A DNA stretch of 57,539 bases, from assembly GCA_020429915.1 (NCBI GenBank), contig JAGQKV010000005.1:75404-132942 (forward strand). Direction: 5' to 3'. The stretch comes from Candidatus Omnitrophota bacterium. Lineage in GTDB: Bacteria > Omnitrophota > Gorgyraeia > Zapsychrales > Zapsychraceae. Of the stretch, positions 54,643 to 57,539 are shown one piece after another. The translations under genes and the position numbers were made by a program. Numbering within the stretch: the stretch's first letter is position 1; each line of letters starts with the position of its first letter. The notes under the pieces are model-generated. The model saw only the letters and a list, made by a program, of their open reading frames with translations, was not told where the DNA came from and ran no database searches.

Positions 54643-55161
54643 TTACTTCTTTTCTGAAATCGGATTGAACATCACCGACATGACCCGACCTTCCATGGAA
54701 GGCGGTCGTTCGGGGGTTCCGAATTCTTTAATATCTTCAATGAGGCGGTCCAGTATTTCGCGTCCCAACTCTTTGTGCATCATTTCGCGTCCGCGGAAAA
54801 ACATATTCGCCTTCACTTTATCTTTTTTCTTTAGAAAGCCGACGGCCTGGCGAAGCTTCATCTGATAATCCGCGTCACCGATATGGGGCTTCAGCCGGAT
54901 TTGTTTCAAATGCGTGACGTGCTGCTTTTTCTTAATCCGCCGCTCTTTCTTCTCCTGATCATACTTGAACTTGCTGTAATCCATAATACGGCAAACCGGC
55001 GGATTTGCCGTGGGCGCTATTTCCACCAAATCCAGATCGTGCTCTTGGGCCAGATCCAATGCCCGGCTCAGAACAACCACACCGAGCTGTTCCGAATCCG
55101 GTCCGATAACCCTCACTTCCGTTGCCTTTATCCGCTCGTTGACCCTCGTGAACTTTCTGAT
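54643..55161 (-). CDS. infC: Translation initiation factor IF-3, apparent AUC start
   Basis: IF-3 checks start-codon choice on the 30S subunit. The conserved N-terminal stretch TRVNERIKATEVRVIGPDSE extends upstream of the first ordinary start (GTG at 55116) in the same frame. It begins at ATC 55159-55161, which has GGAGG seven bases before it. AUU/AUC starts are typical of infC and allow IF-3 to repress its own translation. The 172-aa protein then has the linker rich in Lys (KKERRIKKKQH) and the C-domain (IRLKPHIGDADYQMKL; FFRGREMMHKELG). It follows thrS by 16 bases. Confidence 0.92.
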   Translation of the reverse strand: MRKFTRVNERIKATEVRVIGPDSEQLGVVVLSRALDLAQEHDLDLVEIAPTANPPVCRIMDYSKFKYDQEKKERRIKKKQHVTHLKQIRLKPHIGDADYQMKLRQAVGFLKKKDKVKANMFFRGREMMHKELGREILDRLIEDIKEFGTPERPPSMEGRVMSVMFNPISEKK

Positions 55162-55177
55162 AGTACCACCTCCGTAA

Positions 55178-56908
55178 TTAGCGTTTGTCCTTCACTTCCT
55201 GCAGGAATCTTTCCAGCAGTTGATCCTGGGACATGGCGCCGATGTCTCCTTCGCCGTACTTGCGCAACGCTACTTTTTTCTCAGACACCTCTTTGTCGCC
55301 CACAATCAATAAGTAAGGAATTTTCTTAACCGTTCCCTCGCGGATCCTTTTGTTCAAACTCTCGTTGCGTTGGTCGATCTGAACTCTGAAGCCCTGATCT
55401 TTTAAATCCTTTTTTAGCTGGGATGCGAACGGCACATGATCATCCTTGATAGGGATGATCTGCAGTTGCACCGGCGCCAGCCACATCGGAAACGCTCCGG
55501 CGTAATGTTCGATCAACGTTCCCATAAAGCGTTCCACACTACCCAAAATCGCGCGGTGAATCATAATCGGCCGGACCAGCTCTCCTGCTTCGTTGGTATA
55601 AGTCAGATCGAACCGTTCCGGCAACGAAAAATCGCATTGAATCGTGGCGCACTGCCATTCCCGATTCAACGCATCGCGCAACTTGAAGTCGATCTTCGGT
55701 CCGTAAAAAGCGCCGTCGCCTTCGTTGATCTTGAACGCGATCTCTTTTTCCACCAGGGACTGTTTCAACGTTTCGGTGGCGTGATCCCAATTTTTCTGCT
55801 CCCCGATAAACTTCTCGGGCTGGGTACTGAGTTCGACCTCGATATCTTTGAACCCAAAATCGTGGGAGATGCTGTAGACAAAATCGATAACGCTTTTGAT
55901 CTCATCCTTAAGCTGTTCTTCGCGGCAATAAATATGCGCGTCGTCCTGGGTGAATCCCCTGACCCGCAACAACCCGTGGAGCACGCCCGCCTTTTCCTGA
56001 CGGTACACCGTGCCCAGCTCGAAAAAACGGATCGGCAGTTCCCGGTAAGAACGCCGCTTCGAATTGTACAGCAAATTATGCCCGGGGCAGTTCATCGGTT
56101 TCACCGCGTATTCCTCGTCATCAATATCGAGGTAGTACATGTTTTCGCGGTAATGTCCCGAGTGGCCGCTTTGATCCCAGAGCTTGCCGCGCAACAAATG
56201 CGGCGTCATAACCAGATCATATCCGCGTTTGATGTTTTCTTCGCGAACATAGGTTTCGATAATATTGCGCAATGTCGCGCCAGCCGGAGGATAAAAGATC
56301 AGTCCGGCTCCCGCCGATTCCTGATAAATGTTGTACAAATCCAGCTGCGGTCCGAGCTTACGATGATCACGTTTGGCGGCCTCTTCGAGCATTTTCAAAT
56401 ACTCTTCGAGTTCCTCCTGGGAAAAAAACGCCGTCCCGTAAATGCGCTGCAACTGAGGCTTTGTCTCGTCCCCGCGCCAATACGCCCCGGCTACGGAAAG
56501 AAGTTTGAAGGCCTTGATGTTTCCCGCGTTATCGATATGGGGACCTTTACATAGGTCCAGCCATTCGTCTCCGGTATGGAATATGGAGACTTCCTCATCC
56601 GGTAAGTTTTCAATGAGCTCGACTTTATAAGACTCGCCTTTTCCGCGAAAAAAATCGGCCGCCTCTTCCTTCTTCATGAAGGTCTGGCGAAACTCGGGTT
56701 TGCGCTGGATGATGTTCTTCATCCGTTTTTCGATCTTGCGCAAATCCTGATCGGAGAAAGGCTCCGGCTTATCGAAGTCGTAATAAAAACCGTTGTCGAT
56801 CGCCGGCCCGATGGTGACCTTTGTTTCGGGCCAGAGCTCCTGGACGGCCTGAGCCATCACATGCGAACAACTATGTCTAAGCTTGTCTAAATCAGTTTTG
56901 TATTCCAT
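55178..56908 (-). CDS. thrS: Threonyl-tRNA synthetase lacking the TGS domain
   Basis: At 576 aa it lacks the N-terminal TGS domain (about 60 residues) but keeps the editing domain (HSCSHVMAQAV near 13-23, CKGPHIDNAG near 119). The catalytic core retains zinc-site MNCPGHNLL, the Asp-rich TQDDAHIYC, IMIHRAILGSVERFMG and a C-terminal anticodon domain. The ATG overlaps the end of the preceding gene by 17 bases, and no TGS coding sequence lies upstream in this frame. First of the thrS-infC-rpmI-rplT set. Confidence 0.95.
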   Translation of the reverse strand: MEYKTDLDKLRHSCSHVMAQAVQELWPETKVTIGPAIDNGFYYDFDKPEPFSDQDLRKIEKRMKNIIQRKPEFRQTFMKKEEAADFFRGKGESYKVELIENLPDEEVSIFHTGDEWLDLCKGPHIDNAGNIKAFKLLSVAGAYWRGDETKPQLQRIYGTAFFSQEELEEYLKMLEEAAKRDHRKLGPQLDLYNIYQESAGAGLIFYPPAGATLRNIIETYVREENIKRGYDLVMTPHLLRGKLWDQSGHSGHYRENMYYLDIDDEEYAVKPMNCPGHNLLYNSKRRSYRELPIRFFELGTVYRQEKAGVLHGLLRVRGFTQDDAHIYCREEQLKDEIKSVIDFVYSISHDFGFKDIEVELSTQPEKFIGEQKNWDHATETLKQSLVEKEIAFKINEGDGAFYGPKIDFKLRDALNREWQCATIQCDFSLPERFDLTYTNEAGELVRPIMIHRAILGSVERFMGTLIEHYAGAFPMWLAPVQLQIIPIKDDHVPFASQLKKDLKDQGFRVQIDQRNESLNKRIREGTVKKIPYLLIVGDKEVSEKKVALRKYGEGDIGAMSQDQLLERFLQEVKDKR

Positions 56909-57446
56909 TACCCGGTGGTTGGATCGATTCGAGGGCTGCGCGCTCTTCGTCGGTCAGATCCGCTTCAAACTTGACCCATTCTTCCATCATCGTCTTTTCG
57001 ATTTCCTGCTGATTTTCCATAAGGCGTTTTTGCGCGATTTCCATGCCCTGCCGGAACAGTTCAGGCAGCTTATCGATCATTTTTTGGCCCAAGTCGCTCG
57101 AATAAAATTCGACGAGTTTGGCGATTTCTTCTTCAGTAAACGTTGTCGTGTAGACCGCGATCACTTCGTTCTTCATGCTGTCCCAGTTTGTGGCACTGGA
57201 GACCAGATCAAACTGTTTGTCGAAAACCTTCTGCATTTTCGCCGCCAGATCCTTGGGAAGATTTTGAGAATCCACCATCCGCTGCGTTTGCATGCGCATA
57301 CGCTGATTCGTCACTTCCAGCTGCTGATCGACTTTGAGCAGCGATAACAATTTTTCGGCCTGGGCGTTCTTTGTCGCCTCATCCGCCTGAACCAACGTCG
57401 TCCCCGCCAAAAAAGTCAGGGTTAAAACCAGGGCCTTGAATTTCAT
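56892..57446 (-). CDS. DUF2059 periplasmic protein
   Basis: The 184-aa protein has a signal peptide (MKFKALVLTLTFLAGTTLVQA, written in full only to its cleavage region) and a helical DUF2059-type domain: EKLLSLLKVDQQL near 30, then MKNEVIAVYTTTFTEEEIAKL and FYSSDLGQKMIDKLPEL near 100-130. The family is found in the periplasm; function unknown. GGAGG six bases before the ATG. Downstream of the tRNA-Val and overlapping thrS, so it may be co-transcribed with the translation genes. Confidence 0.85.
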   Translation of the reverse strand: MKFKALVLTLTFLAGTTLVQADEATKNAQAEKLLSLLKVDQQLEVTNQRMRMQTQRMVDSQNLPKDLAAKMQKVFDKQFDLVSSATNWDSMKNEVIAVYTTTFTEEEIAKLVEFYSSDLGQKMIDKLPELFRQGMEIAQKRLMENQQEIEKTMMEEWVKFEADLTDEERAALESIQPPGNGIQN

Positions 57447-57464
57447 ACGGCACCTCCGAATAAA

Positions 57465-57539
57465 TGGTGGACCCGAGAGGACTCGAACCTCTGACCTTTA
57501 CCATGTCAAGGTAACACTCTAACCAGCTGAGCTACGGGT
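57465..57539 (-). tRNA. tRNA-Val (GAC), truncated by the window edge
   Basis: The minus strand reads ACCCG-TA-GCTC...TTACC-TTGACAT-GGTAA...AGAGG-TTCGAGT-CCTCT-CGGGTCC-A-CCA. Anticodon GAC gives valine. The first two bases of the acceptor stem (expected GG) lie beyond the end of the window. The 3' CCA is encoded. Confidence 0.93.

Overview
The window looks like a chromosomal segment from an uncultured Gram-negative-type bacterium. It encodes lipoproteins, a beta-barrel porin and periplasmic proteins, and its coding regions are GC-rich. The gene set (type III glutamine synthetase, a complete Na+-NQR, a very large beta-rich secreted protein, a PheT without its OB domain) would fit a PVC-related candidate lineage such as Omnitrophota. 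That placement is an impression and was not tested. Nearly all genes lie on the minus strand; the plus-strand exceptions are an AIM24/DUF3592 pair, nqrM and one membrane protein.

Layout. 24-3116: a Gln-rich secreted protein, the AIM24/DUF3592 pair and an AT-rich orphan gene. 3210-18680: a nitrogen-assimilation cluster. Read in its own direction it runs TorF-like porin, amtB, glnB, glnN, a class I glutamine amidotransferase, glutamine-dependent nadE, a small Fis-type regulator, gltB, gltD and a TPR lipoprotein. It takes up ammonium, senses nitrogen status through PII, and makes and uses glutamine. 18753-25179: a four-fold helix-turn-helix protein translationally coupled to a 1911-residue secreted protein. 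25323-26555: a GAF-GAF-ANTAR regulator. 26605-32610: nqrM and nqrABCDEF. 32739-37090: sucCD, a P-loop/DRTGG protein and a thiolase-fold protein with altered active-site motifs. 37178-41170: a trehalose set (beta-phosphoglucomutase, trehalose-6-phosphate phosphatase, GH65 phosphorylase). 41228-47573: a peptidoglycan-binding lipoprotein, gltX, PilZ, ymdB, rny and 5-formyl-THF cyclo-ligase. 47758-47919: a probable 6S RNA. 47957-57446: pheST, trkAH and thrS-infC-rpmI-rplT, with a tRNA-Val cut by the right edge.

The most interesting signal is RNA-based control of the nitrogen cluster. The glnN leader has two small hairpins with identical stems (AGGGC/GUCCU) and six-base loops AAAGGC and AUUGAA. 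Both loops have A at position 1 and G at position 4, and the second hairpin overlaps the 5' arm of a strong intrinsic terminator. This is the layout of ANTAR-protein antitermination sites. The porin-amtB-glnB leader has a similar pair (loops AUUGAC and ACUGAU) overlapping a first terminator, then two more terminators whose 5' arms also overlap six-loop hairpins. A GAF-GAF-ANTAR protein is encoded about 8 kb upstream of that leader. I infer that it controls ammonium uptake and glutamine synthesis by antitermination, with a three-stage gate at the transport operon.

Other points: three promoters place the -10 box 6 to 9 bases before the start codon, predicting leaderless or nearly leaderless mRNAs; infC appears to start at AUC; a 5-codon Gln-containing reading frame with a perfect Shine-Dalgarno precedes amtB; and two genes too short for ordinary gene calling (nqrM and a 50-aa lipoprotein) are described.
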